Shown here: positions 1 through 12,371 of the stretch, one piece after another
Layout: each line of letters opens with the position of its first letter
How positions within the stretch are numbered: the first letter of the stretch is position 1
Assembly (NCBI GenBank): GCA_039881145.1
Contig: JAYKKI010000061.1
Span: 9,646,001 to 9,710,000 of the forward strand
Length of the DNA stretch: 64,000 bases
Source of the DNA: Druceiella hillmani
Lineage: Eukaryota > Arthropoda > Insecta > Lepidoptera > Hepialidae
Direction of reading: 5' to 3'
Program-made: the position numbers and the translations under genes
The notes under the pieces: model-generated
Told to the model about the DNA's origin: nothing
What the model saw: only the letters and a program-made list of their open reading frames with translations
Database searches by the model: none

Positions 1-1995
1 TTAATAAAAATGTTAACATTACATATAACATGTGTTTTGTAGTATACAAATATAACCTCTTTTATCCTTTTTAACCAGCCACTTGCGAAAGATTGCAAGC
101 AAACGGTACTACTAATAATTGGTTACTAACAGGGAGTTAGTAACAAGTTATTAGCAAAATGTTTCAAAATATTTATCCATTTTTCTTTAAGTATCTTCTT
201 TCTTGAGAACCTTTAAATAAAAAGTAATAAATCATAAAATGCTGAAAAATATAAGGATTAAAATAATGTACAATTAACAAGATTAAAGAAATGTCATGCT
301 AGAAAGGAATTTCGAAAATATCGAAATATTAAAATAATTGATATATTATAAGAAAAATAATATGAATGCCGCTACAATGCCATTGCACTCACAATATATA
401 AAAAAAGCATTGATAGCTTGGCATAATGGAAAATACTTTGTATCTTTTCAATTAATATTTTACTTATCATAAATTATGCCATTAGATACCAAAATATTGT
501 ACTTCACATTTATTTCTAGTAAAAATTTAATACACTGGTTAAGTATAGTAATAATTAAAATTCTAGCTAGAATATTATGTTGGAATTGAACTCGGTAGTC
601 TTTAGGAATCCTGTTAATACCGTTAACAAAAAACATACAGTAATTTGAATAAACTACAACATCAATGTTTGTAACTGCGATATTATTGTGCATTCCGATA
701 AAATTACTGTTTGGAAATTAATGTACTAAACAATTTATATTACCGAAATGTCCATACAGGATATTAAAATATCTCATATTTGTTTAAAATTATCGACGTG
801 GGGTACGTCACTTTAAATTAAGTCGATTGCGAATGGTGCGAATGGAATGACATGTTAATAACATATTTATATAAATTAAATAAAAGTAGCTTTAAGAAAA
901 GTGACGTTATTTTTAAGTCCGCACGTTTTTCCGCTATAGTCCTTGTATTTTCAACGGCATAATTAAATATTTTCCAGCAAAAATAAATATATTTCGCAAA
1001 GGAAAAACATTTTGTCATAGTTCAACTGAAGTTAAAATATAACAAGATGCGATGTGCTTTCGCTTACAACAGTTATGGACATCTAGATCTAACTTTTAGA
1101 TTCTTATCTCCATTAAAATATCTATTTTTCATGCAAACTGTAAAACTACGCTAAATTTTTCTTTGTGTGTTTCATAATTAGAACTTTCATAGTATTTTAT
1201 CGAGCTATCGCCCGCCACATTATTGGCGATTATAAATCCCTGTGCTTTCAAAAAGCTTTGCATCAATTTTTCGATTATAATGCTATCAACACTAGGAAAG
1301 CAGTTTTTCTTTGCTTTTATTAAACAGTTTACTGATCGGAAAGCAATAATTTATTACCTTTATAAGATAACTTATATATTTGATACAAAGCAAGTTCTTC
1401 ATTATCCGTATTCTGCTCGTCCGCCTTGAATGGCTGTTTTATCTTCGTAGACTGGCATCTTCAGGAGACCGCAGAATCCTTTGTTATATATGCAGCTACA
1501 CAATTTGCTCGCTAATGATAATTCAGCAGTGGAATGGGACCGTGTCGACTCATGAACTTTCATCCGCTTAGTTGAGTCATCACAATCCTGAAATGGCTTT
1601 TCTTGTATCCCTTATGTTTATTTTGACTTTCATCGGTAAAACTGTCGTCACCACCAAGAAGATTGAAGGAACTACTTCTTGTTTCCAGATAATTATTTTG
1701 CCTATTGCCAAAAATCCGAAAATTAATTTTTTAATGACTTAGTCAGGCGATTATTTTAGTTTACACCACAAAGTGTAATTTTTTGAGACACTTTATCTTC
1801 CCCATTTAAGTTATTCTTAAATTGTTCTAAATTTAAGAATAATTTAATCTGTAGAATAACTGAACTATTTACCTTCTTACATAAGTTACATTTAAAATAA
1901 TAGCTCTTCTACAGTCATTTTCTTTATGTAAAATTAAGTAAAATGTAGTCCATGTTAAAACAAACGATATCATAATCACACCCAATTTATAATCA
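1..1995. other. AT-rich intergenic stretch, nothing recognised
   Basis: Only short open frames of less than 80 codons occur here, with no protein motif that I recognise on either strand. No tandem repeat, inverted repeat or transposon end was seen up to the 106-bp repeat that begins at 1996. Confidence 0.5.
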
Positions 1996-2101
1996 TACTT
2001 ATTATTAGGTAATTAATATTCTACTTATTTTCTTAAATCAATTTTAATTTTAGCTTTCGCATATCAGTTATTTTATTCTTTTGTTATGTTCTTTCAATAT
2101 A
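1996..2101 (+). repeat. 106-bp direct repeat, left copy flanking the Helitron
   Basis: This block ends at the A just before the Helitron 5' TC. It matches 6204-6309 over the whole 106 bases with three substitutions and no indel by eye. The bases upstream of 1996 do not match those upstream of 6204, so the repeat stops exactly at the transposon boundaries. Confidence 0.9.
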
Positions 2102-2441
2102 TCTATATATTAATACGTGACGCAAAAACTTTGGATCCCTTTTTACGAAAATTGCGCGGACGGAGGAGTATGAAATTTGGCATACTTATAGTTTATATGT
2201 AGGAGAAGTGCAGAACGCTAATATTTTTCAATAATAATGCTTATAAAGTACATTAAATCAATAATAAAACATTACACACACTACCATGCATTTGACACAC
2301 ACATGTTTATACATACAATTGACATATGGGTAGTCTATAGTTTTATTTTTCCGCTGGCTTTCCATTGTAGTTTATCTGCCAGACAGTTCGCAAGTTATTG
2401 TGCTTCAACTTTGTTATTTTCTCATATATAGTAGTAAAAAA
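2102..2441 (+). repeat. Helitron 5' terminal region, first copy
   Basis: About 340 bp beginning TCTATATATTAATACG and ending in a GTAGTAAAAA stretch. The second copy at 2501-2843 matches it along its whole length with scattered substitutions, including the shared ACGGAGGAGTATGAAATTT motif. Confidence 0.85.
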
Positions 2442-2500
2442 TTTGATCTTTTATCTAGAATTATAGTTGTTATCTTTTAATGTAACATTATTAATAATAA

Positions 2501-2843
2501 TCATAATATTAATACGTAAATCAAAAACGTTGTACCTCTTTTACGAAAATTACGCGGACGGAGGAGTATGAAATTTAGCACATTTAAAGTTTGTATGGAG
2601 GAGTATGGAAAGCTAAAATTTTTATATAATAATGCATTAGAAACACATTAAATTAATAAAAAAAACATTACACATACTACCATGTGTTTGACACTCACAC
2701 ACATGTATATACACACATATTGACATATGAGTTGTCCGTAATTTAATTTTTCCGCTGGCTTTCCATTGTAGTTTATTTGCCAGACAGTTTCTAAGTTATT
2801 TTGCTTTAACTTTGTTATTTTCCCATATATAGTAGTAAAAAAA
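2501..2843 (+). repeat. Helitron 5' terminal region, second copy
   Basis: Begins TCATAATATTAATACG, again with TC, and follows the first copy to the GTAGTAAAAA stretch. Coding sequence of the Rep domain begins almost at once after it, so the promoter-proximal part and the N-terminal half of RepHel are missing. Confidence 0.85.
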
Positions 2844-2845
2844 TT

Positions 2846-5800
2846 ATTTAGATGCAATGTCAATTGTACAACATTTTGGAAAACCGTCTTTATTTATTAC
2901 AATGACTTGCAATCCAAGTTGGCCAGAAATAGTTAACAATATTGGTGTACGTGAAGCTGCTAATTTTAGACCTGATATTATTGTGCGTGTATTCAAGTCA
3001 AAGTTGAAAGCATTCATAGAGGGCCTTATAAAAAATAATATCTTTGGTAAAGTTGAAGCACTCATTTATACAATTGAATTTCAAAAAAGAGGATTGCCTC
3101 ATGCTCCCATTTTAATCACTTTAAATGAGCAAGATAAAATTGTTAATGCTATAGATATTGATAAAGTTGTATCTGCGGAGATTCCTCACATTGAAACACA
3201 TCCAACATTACATAAATATGTTGTAAAACATATGATGCATGGTCTATGCGGAGTACTTAATCCTAATTCTGTATGTATGAGAGATGGAAAATGTATAAAA
3301 GAGTATCCAAAACGATTTAATGAAACTACATTTGAATCGTTAAATGGGTATATGGGCATTATACAGAAGACGTGATAATGGTATTAATGCAGAAGTTCGT
3401 AGTAGTTGCCTTGACAATCGGTATGTTGTACCATACAATCCATATTTACTTGCTAAATTTAATTGCCATATAAATGTTTAAGTATGTACTACAGTCAAAA
3501 GTATCAAATACATTTATAAATATGTGTATAAAGGCTATGACAGTGCATCTGTTGAACTAGAGTCTGGTGGAAATGAACAAGGTCAAAATATAAAAATTAA
3601 TGAAGTTACCAATTTTTTAGTTGGTCGTTATGTCGCATCAACAGACGCCATATGGCGCATCTATGAATTACCAATGCATTTTCAGTCACATACTATAATC
3701 AGACTTGATATTCATTTAACGCGTGGACAGAATGTATACTTCCGAGAAGGGCAAGAACGTCAAGTAATTGATAATGAAAGACAAACAAAATTATTAGCAT
3801 TTTTTGAGTTGAATCGATCAGATCCATCAGCACGAGAGTATAAATATACTGAAATTCTTATGCATTATGTGTGGGAAGATTCCCGAAATAAATGGAAGAA
3901 GAGAAGCCGTGAAGGTGATAAAATCATTACAAGGATATATGTAGTGTCACCAAAAGATATCGAACTTTTTCACTTACGATTGCTTTTATTAGATGTCTGT
4001 GGTTCGAAATCATTCGAGGATGTTAGAACATACAATGAATTTTTATACCCTTCTTTTGTTGAAGCGTGCCATGCTCACGGAATAGCTTCAAATGATAATG
4101 AATGGCGGGAATGTTTAAATGAATCAAAAGAATTACATCCACCAAAACAAATGCGGAATTTAGTTGGTTACATTTGTGCAATAAATGTGCCAGCCAATGC
4201 ATTAGCGTTATGGAATGAATTTAAAGTATATTTTAGTGAAGATTTTCGAAGACTTTACAACGAAGAAGTATCCTTTAATAGAGTTCTATTAGAAATTGAT
4301 GATATTTTGAATGTTCATAATTTGTCCTGTCAAATTCTTGGTTTCCCAGTTCCCACATACTCGCAGAGAATAGAAGAAGAAAATACTATTGATATAATAG
4401 AACAAGAGATGCTGTTTTGTGAGTATTATGAAAGTTCAAATATTGAACAGCGTAATCTCATTGATCAAGTTATTCGTGACATTTTGTATCATGATACTGG
4501 ATCCAATGTTTTTTGTTTAACCGCTCACGCTGGTTATGGCAAAACATTCACTCAAACAGCATTAATTCACAAATTAAATTCGCTTAATCTTCGTTGTATT
4601 CCAACTGCGTTGAGTGGCATAGCTTCCACTTTATTACTTGGAGGTAGGACTTTACACAATGTGTTTAAATTGTCTATACCCATTTTAGAAAATTCTGTAT
4701 CAAATATTACTGCAAATAGTAGCTACGGTAGTTTCATAAATTCATCATCATTGATAATTATTGATGAAGTTTCTATGTGTCCTTTGCAAGTGTTGAAAAT
4801 CATAGATAGATTATTGCGTGATCTATGTGAAGAAAACGATAAACATTGAGTGTTTGGAGGAAAAACTATACTTCTGTGCGGTGATTTTCAGCAAATCTTA
4901 CCAGTAATCCCACATGGATCACGTGGAACTTTAATTGAAAATTGTGTTACAAGTTGGCATGAATTTCCTAATTTTCATAAAGTTACATTTACTCGAAATT
5001 TGAGAGCTTTACCAAATGAAATAGAATTTTGTAGAATTCTTGAAAAAAATTTGTAATGATGAGGCCCCACAATTCCCTCAGTTTGGTAAAAATGATATTG
5101 AAATACCTCATCAATTAATAGGAGATAAAAACAATATTATTGATGAGGTGTATGGAAATATTTCCAATAACATACTCTCAGAAAATATATTGAACTCTGT
5201 TATTTTAGCACCTATAAATGACGATAGTATTTTGTTAATACTGATATACTTAATCAAATTCCTGGTGAACAGCGAACATATCATAGCTATGATAAAATAA
5301 TTTGTGATAATGACAATGACATCAATAACTATCCGGTAGAGTTTTTAAATTATTTGTCTATTAGTGGTTAAAGAAATAGTCATATATCATCACCGCATAA
5401 GTTAGTATAGAAAGTTAATTGCATAGTTTTATTGATCAGAAACTTAAATACTAAGGACGCATTAGTCAATGGAACAAGAATGCGCATCAAATTTATGCAT
5501 CGAAATTCAATAGATTGCGAAGTTTTAACTGGGACCGCACGCAGTAAGAGAATTTTGATTCCACGTATAAATTTAACGTACTCTGGAACTATTTTACCGT
5601 TTAACTTTCAAAGAATACAATTTCCTATAATACCTGCATTTGCGATGACAATAAATAAGTCTCAAGAACAAACATTCCAAAAGGTTGGAATTTTATTGAA
5701 TCGGCCAGTTTTCACACATGGGCAATTGTATGTCGCAGCGAGTAGAGTCCGTTCATTCGATGGTTTAAGGTTTTATATTTCCGAATATAACGGTCAAGGT

Positions 5801-5866
5801 CGTTTAGCAAACGATGAAAGAGTTTTTACAAAAAACATTGTTTTCAGAGAAGTTTTAAATAGTTAA
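2846..5866 (+). pseudogene. Helitron RepHel (Rep endonuclease + PIF1-type helicase) pseudogene
   Basis: RepHel nicks and unwinds the element during rolling-circle transposition. Segment 2857-3375 encodes the Rep core (FGKPSLFITMTCNP, then IEFQKRGLPHAPIL). The HUH motif reads H-A-P, so its second metal-binding His is lost. The Tyr-rich catalytic region (YIYKYVYKGYDS) follows at about 3505. Segment 3524-4849 runs into a PIF1 helicase with Walker A AGYGKT and Walker B IIIDEVS. A TGA at 4847-4849 interrupts it just before FGGKTILLCGDFQQ. Further fragments are 4850-5056 (GDFQQILPV, RNLRA) and 5432-5866 (INKSQEQTF, YVAASRV). The frame is lost again near 5040, 5235 and 5370. The N-terminal part is absent. 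It is a degraded protein-coding relic. Confidence 0.9.
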
Positions 5867-6172
5867 TTATATTATCGCAATATGCAATAAAAAATGTTAT
5901 TCAATGGAGAGCATTTTTACCGCATAATTTTTTTTATTTTGCATCATCTTACAGCATGTTCTGTTTCAATAATTTTTTTTTTAAAATAGGTATTCTTTAT
6001 TTTTCTCCTTTTTGAATTCCATAAAATTTATTTTTTTTAAATAGGAAAATAACAGCGTTGGCGAAATCTGTGGTTATAGTAGTATATAGTCTTTGACAAT
6101 AGAACCTTAATAATGTTTGAGCATTATATTTTAATAATTTAAATTAAATAACTTATAATTTAAATGTATTAT

Positions 6173-6187
6173 GGTCGAATTTCGACC
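6173..6187 (+). other. Helitron 3' terminal hairpin
   Basis: GGTCGAATTTCGACC folds into a perfect seven-pair stem 12 nt before the terminal CTAG, the usual position of the replication-termination hairpin of Helitrons. Confidence 0.8.
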
Positions 6188-6203
6188 ACTGGGCGACCAC
6201 TAG

Positions 6204-6309
6204 TACTTATTATTAGGTAATTAATATTCTATTTATTCTCTTAAATCAATTTTAATTTTAACTTTCGCATATCAGTTATTTTATTCTTTTGTTATGTTCT
6301 TTCAATATA
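6204..6309 (+). repeat. 106-bp direct repeat, right copy flanking the Helitron
   Basis: Starts with the T immediately after CTAG and matches 1996-2101 with three substitutions. After 6309 the sequence continues TCTTATTAATT, which could be the original flank. Confidence 0.9.
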
Positions 6310-8103
6310 TCTTATTAATTTTACAAGGCTTCTCCACGCACAACCCCACAATTTTTTTTAATTTCAAGAAGTTTTAGAATTAAGGAAATTGAAATTTCAT
6401 TTTGTCGTATATTATTAAGTTTTCTTTTACGTTTTTAATAAATGAATCAATTTTAGTTCAATTTGTTTCACCTATAATAATGTGGGCTTTTACACTGCCG
6501 TTTAATATTAGGGTTATGATATCTATACGTTGAGCGTCATTTACATTATTATAATATATTTTATTAACATCTTTTTGGCTTAAGAAATTAACTTGTAAGA
6601 CATAATTTTTCTATAACATAATGAAACTGAATACACAATTAAGAATATGTTAAGATAAAAACGTCACCGGACTTACCCAGAGCCTATCTGTTGACATGAA
6701 AACAAATAGGTTTATCTTTAAATTGTTATGTTACAATAACATTTGTTTTTTTAACATCTTCTTTTTCTACTGTTTTTTTTCAGACCGTATTTAATTTATT
6801 TTGAACATATTTATAATATAAATTTATTTTACCACTTGATTTAAAAACGTGATTTTATGTAAAATAACTTGAGCAGTGGCTATATTCTATGTTGATTAGG
6901 TAATTTTACAATTTTATTTATTCTATTTGATATTTCGTTAGGGTGAATCATTTTATAATTTATTTCTAAAACAGTATTAATGTTGTAAATAATAATAATG
7001 AGTTTAAACTAGAGACAGAAAATGGATCTGTTCATAATTGCTCATAAATTATTGAAAATATTTTATGAAATCATATTTTAAATTAAGTTAATTTGGTTTG
7101 AGAAGGAAAATTTATGTTGTCACTCGTTTATGATTATAATGTATTCTATATATTTTTATAAATAGTAAAGTATTATTTTATGTTTAATGTTTACCATAAA
7201 AACTGATTTAACGGAAGGTCGGGTGTTTTTTGTTATTGTTAAGTTAAGGTTAATTCGTGTTATCGTTAAGCTCGTAAGTCACTAATTGGTGCCGCGCACT
7301 CGAGAAATGAATTATGGTATCAATACGTTTATAAAAAGTTTTTATATCTTCTTAACGCCCTATAAATTATTTCCGTAAAAAAATCTGAATTCGAATTGTT
7401 GGAAGTCGTTTACTCGACAGCGACATATCTCATAAGTTGTTTACTCGACAGCGACATATCTCAGTTTTTTCCTTGACTTTGGTATTTATCATGGAGTGGG
7501 GTACTTTAATGCGATTATAAATTTAAAAAAGAGAGAAATTGTTATTTCTGAATTTGCTAAATAATTTTACAAAAAAATAATTTTACAAATTTCAAATAAG
7601 CCATAAATAGGGAGCTATTATTTTGAAGCTTAGAGAAGGTCTCTCTTTTTTAAATATATGCGAATGTATGTCGTGTATAGGACGTAACCCTTGAAATGAT
7701 GTTTATACTGAATGTTTATACTGAAGCTCCAAGGATCATATAAATTCGGTGTGATCCGAATGTCCGAACGATCTGAATGTATACGCAAACAATTTACTAT
7801 GCAAAAATTTGAAAAATAATTGTTTCAAAGTTGATAGATTGTAGACGAATTTATTATCGGAGCCAAGGTTAAATCAGGAAATTAGCGACAGGACGTAGTT
7901 TTGAGTAGTTACTGGAGATATGTTTGTGGTTTAATAGGTACATTTTCCTAAAATCACGAAAGATATTTATATCACTCATATATTCAATGAGAATTGAAAA
8001 CTTATAAAATGTTAAATATAATTAGAAAAATAACCGCGGATTGAGAAAGTATAACGTTTTAATTTAATAGCTTTGAAGGGGGGATTAATAACAATGTAAA
8101 CGA

Positions 8104-8317
8104 AAATTCTAGGAGCAGACATATCTTTTCAAAAACATCTCTTTTAAATTCTAGGAGCAGATATATATTTTCAAAAACATCTCTTTTAAATTATAGGAGC
8201 AGATATATCTTTTCAAAAACATCTCTTTTAAATTCTAGGAGCAGACATATCTTTTCAAAAACATCTCTTTTAAATTATTGGAGCAGATATATCTTTTCAA
8301 AAACATCTCTTTAAAAT
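8104..8317 (+). repeat. 42-bp minisatellite, 5 copies
   Basis: Five head-to-tail copies of a unit containing GGAGCAGA(C/T)ATAT and CAAAAACATCTCTTT, differing at a few positions each. Confidence 0.85.
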
Positions 8318-8542
8318 TCGCCGTGATGAAACTAAGAGGTGAAGTAATGAAACGGCCATTAAAGGTTTTTAATTAATAATGGTAGCAACAATATAATAAA
8401 ATTATGTTTGTTCAGTTAATCGATGTGTTATATTCACAATGTTTGTATTAGTTATACATTAAAACAACATATCGTTAGTACTTTCCGCTTTAGTTTGTCA
8501 TTAATATTTTATAGATTTCCCTGGTAAAGCAGGGATTTATTA

Positions 8543-8691
8543 AAACTTCGTTATGTCCATTTGTCCGTATTTCATCCTCAGAGCTTCTACAGTTTTTGTC
8601 TTATTTACATTGAATTTCAATCAATGTAAATAAGACAAAAACTGTAGAAGCTCTGAGGATGAAATACGGACAAACGGACTTAACGAAGTTT
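8543..8691. repeat. Hairpin element, 71-bp arms, 7-nt loop
   Basis: The left arm (8543-8613) and right arm (8621-8691) are reverse complements with two mismatches, around the loop ATTTCAA. No clear target-site duplication flanks it and no coding capacity fits inside. It could be a tiny foldback or MITE, or a mutational inverted duplication. Confidence 0.9.
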
Positions 8692-9087
8692 CAATAAGTT
8701 CAAATCTCTAGTTCAAATCTCAATTAGCATGTACAATAATGTTACTTTATTCTTTATTTATCTCCTCACACATTAACTTAGGAGTGTAAAAATGTTTCCC
8801 CCCCATCACCGGGTGTGACATTATTGGATAAAGTCTTTATAACTATTTATTTTTATTATAGGAAGTATAATATGCCCTATCCCCTCATATGTATTTGTCG
8901 CTGCCACTTATAAATTTAAGTGAATATAATATTTTGGAAAAAAAAATGTTAAAAGGGATTATATTAATATTGTTATATTAAAAAAAAGGAAGTGGAACGC
9001 AAAGATGATAAAATTTATAACATAGAAGTTCCTTTCAAATATTCCATTATAAACACCTTTATTAATTAGTGTTGGTGATCATTTTAG

Positions 9088-9253
9088 TAAATGCAAGATT
9101 GATTTGCCTGCCGCTTCATTCTTATCTGCAAGACAACATTTTGCTAAATACTAGCATTACAGTGGCCGACTGGGACGATACAAGCTGGGTATCAGAACTT
9201 CAGAAGATCTCCGTACCTGTTGCCAATAATGACCTATACCATATCCCAAATTC
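9088..9253 (+). pseudogene. Clip-protease exon 6 remnant (dead third copy)
   Basis: This matches exon 6 of gene A: NARLICLPL at the start and LQKISVPVANND near the end align with gene A's NAGLICLPL and [13 protein letters not shown] splice acceptor (TTTTAG, ending 9087) and donor (GTGAGA at 9254) are still in place and there is no stop. Nine bases are missing relative to the 175-nt functional exon. The structural motif AGWG has become ADWD and the cysteine near the 3' end (C168) has become Tyr or is lost, so it is unlikely to encode a working protease. Confidence 0.82.
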
Positions 9254-9822
9254 GTGAGACAATAGCTTGTTTAAATTAAATTTTATTGCAAACAAAATTA
9301 GAATTTACAACTAAACGTTTAAATAAACGTGTATGAAGTAGATGCTTATTAAACCACGAAATTGCATTTTTGATTTGAGACAATTACACAACAAGGATTT
9401 TTTTAGTATAAACAAAGTTCAAAACGGGTTAATAAGTTCACAATACAATCACTTTTAATGACTCAATTGCTGGAAAAATTACAAATCGGCAAAACCTAAT
9501 AATACGTTAAATTATCTCTTCTAGTCAAATACTTATCCAAAGAATGTTAACTATAAATATATGTGAACATTCCAATCGCTCAACGAACACGATAGATAAA
9601 CAAATATAGGTATATAATAAATTATTAGTGATTTATATAGTAAAACATCGGTGTATAAACTCTGTTAGATGCGCATTATTTTTGACTCTATAAAAATAAA
9701 TAAAAACGTAAAAATTATTTTCAAAAAGGTGTGAAGGTTGTGGAGAGAAACTGTAAAATTAGATAATATTATACGAGTTTGTTTGTAATACGTACCGGTA
9801 TCGGCTTTAAAATTAATTAATC

Positions 9823-9879
9823 GAACACGTGATCATTGTTTCAATTATTTTCTATAATTGAAACAATGATCACGTGTTC
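9823..9879. repeat. Perfect hairpin, 25-bp stem
   Basis: Arms 9823-9847 and 9855-9879 are perfect reverse complements around a 7-nt loop. They lie between the two exon remnants of the dead protease copy. Confidence 0.9.
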
Positions 9880-10254
9880 CTTAGATTTTGCGATTAAGAT
9901 TGATAGAGATTATAACGTTCACTTTTGTTTAAGTAAGTACAAATATTGCAAACGTATCTAAGATAAATGTAGTGATAAAAAATTTATATAGTATTTCATA
10001 AATTCCTAGATGGCCATCTTTTAGATGACCTCACCCTTTTGACGTTTCATGTCAATGTTTTTTTACTTTCATTTCATTGTAAAGTCCAAACGCGTTCAAA
10101 ATGCTTTTTTATATCTAGTGGTACCATTTAAACTACCTTTGTTCATGTACATTAAGCTTTTAATTCTTACAATATTCACTTGATTTTTAATTTTCTTTTA
10201 TCCAAATACGTATATATCAGTAGTCCTTCAGCAGGATATTGTTAGACGCAACGT

Positions 10255-10400
10255 CTATTTACATGATATCAAAGTACGTGCCACTACTGGAGAAACGTTT
10301 TCACAAAAGAGACTTCGGAGTATCAATACCGTGGCCCTCAGAACACATGCGGAGTATAGCGATGAATGTTAGTTTATATAAATTAGAATCACAGAGCATA
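10255..10400 (+). pseudogene. Clip-protease exon 7 remnant (dead third copy)
   Basis: About 1 kb after the exon 6 remnant, the DNA of the gene A active-site exon can be followed in the same frame: YMISK aligns with HMTSK, and HKRDFG aligns with RKGDSG, with a short deletion between. The catalytic Ser codon has become Phe (TTC) and the following GGP is lost. The frame continues to a TAA near 10401. With the exon 6 remnant at 9088-9253 it marks a third, decayed gene copy upstream of gene A. Exons 1-5 of this copy were not found. Confidence 0.7.
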
Positions 10401-11944
10401 TAATTTGGATACGAAATAATTTGGAGCCATACAATTGTAATTTAGGAATTTATTTTATATAACTAATGCAATATTTAATACATATAGTTTTGTAAGTTCT
10501 CGTTGAAATACATAGCTGCGAAATTGGAAATTTCTGAATAGTTATAATTTAAAGAATAAGCGTTAGATGTAAGAAATAACTTATAATTCCGATTGCATTC
10601 GTTTATTAATTATGATGAAACTAGCAGACCGATTTTCTAAACGGGGAGAAAATTGTGTTATTCTTTGTATCGCTTGCGTCCCAAAGGCTTTGATAATTGC
10701 AATTTATTAAGTGTGTACATTCATATAAAATATTTATTTCATGACTGAATAAAATATAATAATTAAGATATTAATGAACTATTACAGACTTATAAAGCGA
10801 TAAATCTTAGTACAAAGAAAAATTATTGACTTTCCCCAAATTCTGTTGGACTCTGAAAGTTTTGTTTGAAAATCTTGTGGGTTTTTCATTCATGAAGCTA
10901 GATGCTTTTATTTTTAGGAATACACCGTAATAGCATAACAGCAGTAGCAATTAATCACAACTATTTAAATAATATTAAAAATGTAGACTTCAAAACTAAG
11001 ACGAGATTTAAGAGCCAAACTAAAATCCAAGAGATTATAAGTTTCCGGAGCAGGAAATTGTTTTCATTTTATGGCATATTAAAGCATATTTTCATATGTA
11101 TATTTCAAATCCTGAAATTTTAGAACAAAAACTTAGTGCGTCCTGAGAATTTCCAGAAGATAAAATGTTTTTATTTTATTAAAGTGGCCACCGCTACAAA
11201 TTTAATAGCTTTTATTATTATTATTTTTTTTAAAAATATAATTTAAATGGCTGCAGGTTTGAATTTTGAAATCATTAACATTTTATAATAGATTAAGATC
11301 TTCTCCAGAATAATTAAAATGATTGAACTTCAGGTGTATACATTCGAAACTTTAGAACAAAACCTAAGATGTTTGAAATTTTGAAGGAGGCAACATTTTT
11401 TCTCCATTATTCAGATATTGTTGTTCTGGAATTCACGATTATTGTTTTTTGTGACATGTGACATATTAAGATATCGTCCTGAAAAGTTGCGAACATTTCG
11501 CTTTAGACATAGACTTGAAATTTTATAAAATGCAAAACGTTGTTGGGCTTTCGCAGGGATTCGGTACAATCAATATTTTTGTCGTTTACTAAATGACACT
11601 GTCCGGGATTTTTGTTGATATAACGATATATAATGTGATTTTTAATAACGGCCTGATTTTGGAAGAAAAATGAACATTAAAGTGAAGCGAAATAGGCCTA
11701 AATCCTTTAATTATTTGCGATATAATTGTAGTCACACGCCCATAATTAACATTTTCGTAGTTTTCTTTTGAAAAATTGAAAAGAGACAAGTAAAAATTGA
11801 TCTGAGGTAGAATGTAACAATCAAAGAAATCAGCAAGTTACAATGAGAAAAGATAAAAAAATACTGTTTATAACTGTAATACAAAACGAAAAACGAGCTA
11901 CCTTTATAAATGCCCACGTTTTATATTTTTTAAATGTCGTAAGT

Positions 11945-12060
11945 TTTTAAGTTGGTCGACAGTACTGGCACCAACTTCAAAAATAAGTGACAGCTATTTT
12001 GAGTTAATTATTTTTAAATTTTTAGTACCTGCCTTTTCTGAAGTTAAAATACATTTTATA
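11945..12060 (+). repeat. Fragment of dispersed 'CCAACTTCAAAAATAAGT' repeat family
   Basis: Shares GGCACC(G/A)ACTTCAAAAATAAGT and the AT-rich sequence after it (TTAATTATTTTTAAATTTTTAGTACCTGCC) with longer family copies near 39.24 kb and 62.84 kb. Confidence 0.6.
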
Positions 12061-12342
12061 TGCAATTCATTGCAAATTTGACCCTGACGTCCGGGACGCA
12101 AAGTTAATTTATGCATCTAAAAAGGTGTTTGTAAAAAATCCTCTCTTACATTATTATTTTCTGGTTTTCTTTTATTCATTTATTTCCTCCAATCATGCTT
12201 GCTCTTTATCTTATCCGTTTCTTATAGTCTGCCAGAATTCCTTACAGTTCAGAAGTTTTTTTTTATTTGAAAACAGAAAACGAAACATACGGTGAGACTC
12301 ATGCACCTCTCTATCTTTTTGTAAAAAGCAATTATAGGGCTG

Positions 12343-12371
12343 TATACATATATATATATATATATATATAC

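Larger units (their letters stand above)
2102..6203 (+). mobile_element. Helitron, near full-length but dead
   Basis: A rolling-circle transposon on the + strand. It starts with TC (2102-2103) after a host A and ends with CTAG (6200-6203) before a host T, the usual A|T insertion. A short perfect hairpin (6173-6187, GGTCGAA/TTCGACC) lies 12 nt before the CTAG, as expected of a Helitron 3' terminus. Inside are two copies of the 5' terminal region and a RepHel gene broken by stops, frameshifts and loss of its N-terminal part. The 106-bp direct repeats at both ends are not part of a normal Helitron insertion. Confidence 0.88.
6310..9087. other. Intergenic stretch with small repeats
   Basis: No gene was recognised. 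It holds a short duplication near 7408-7466 (TTTACTCGACAGCGACATAT twice, 33 bp apart), a 42-bp minisatellite (8104-8317) and a long perfect-type hairpin (8543-8691). Confidence 0.5.
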
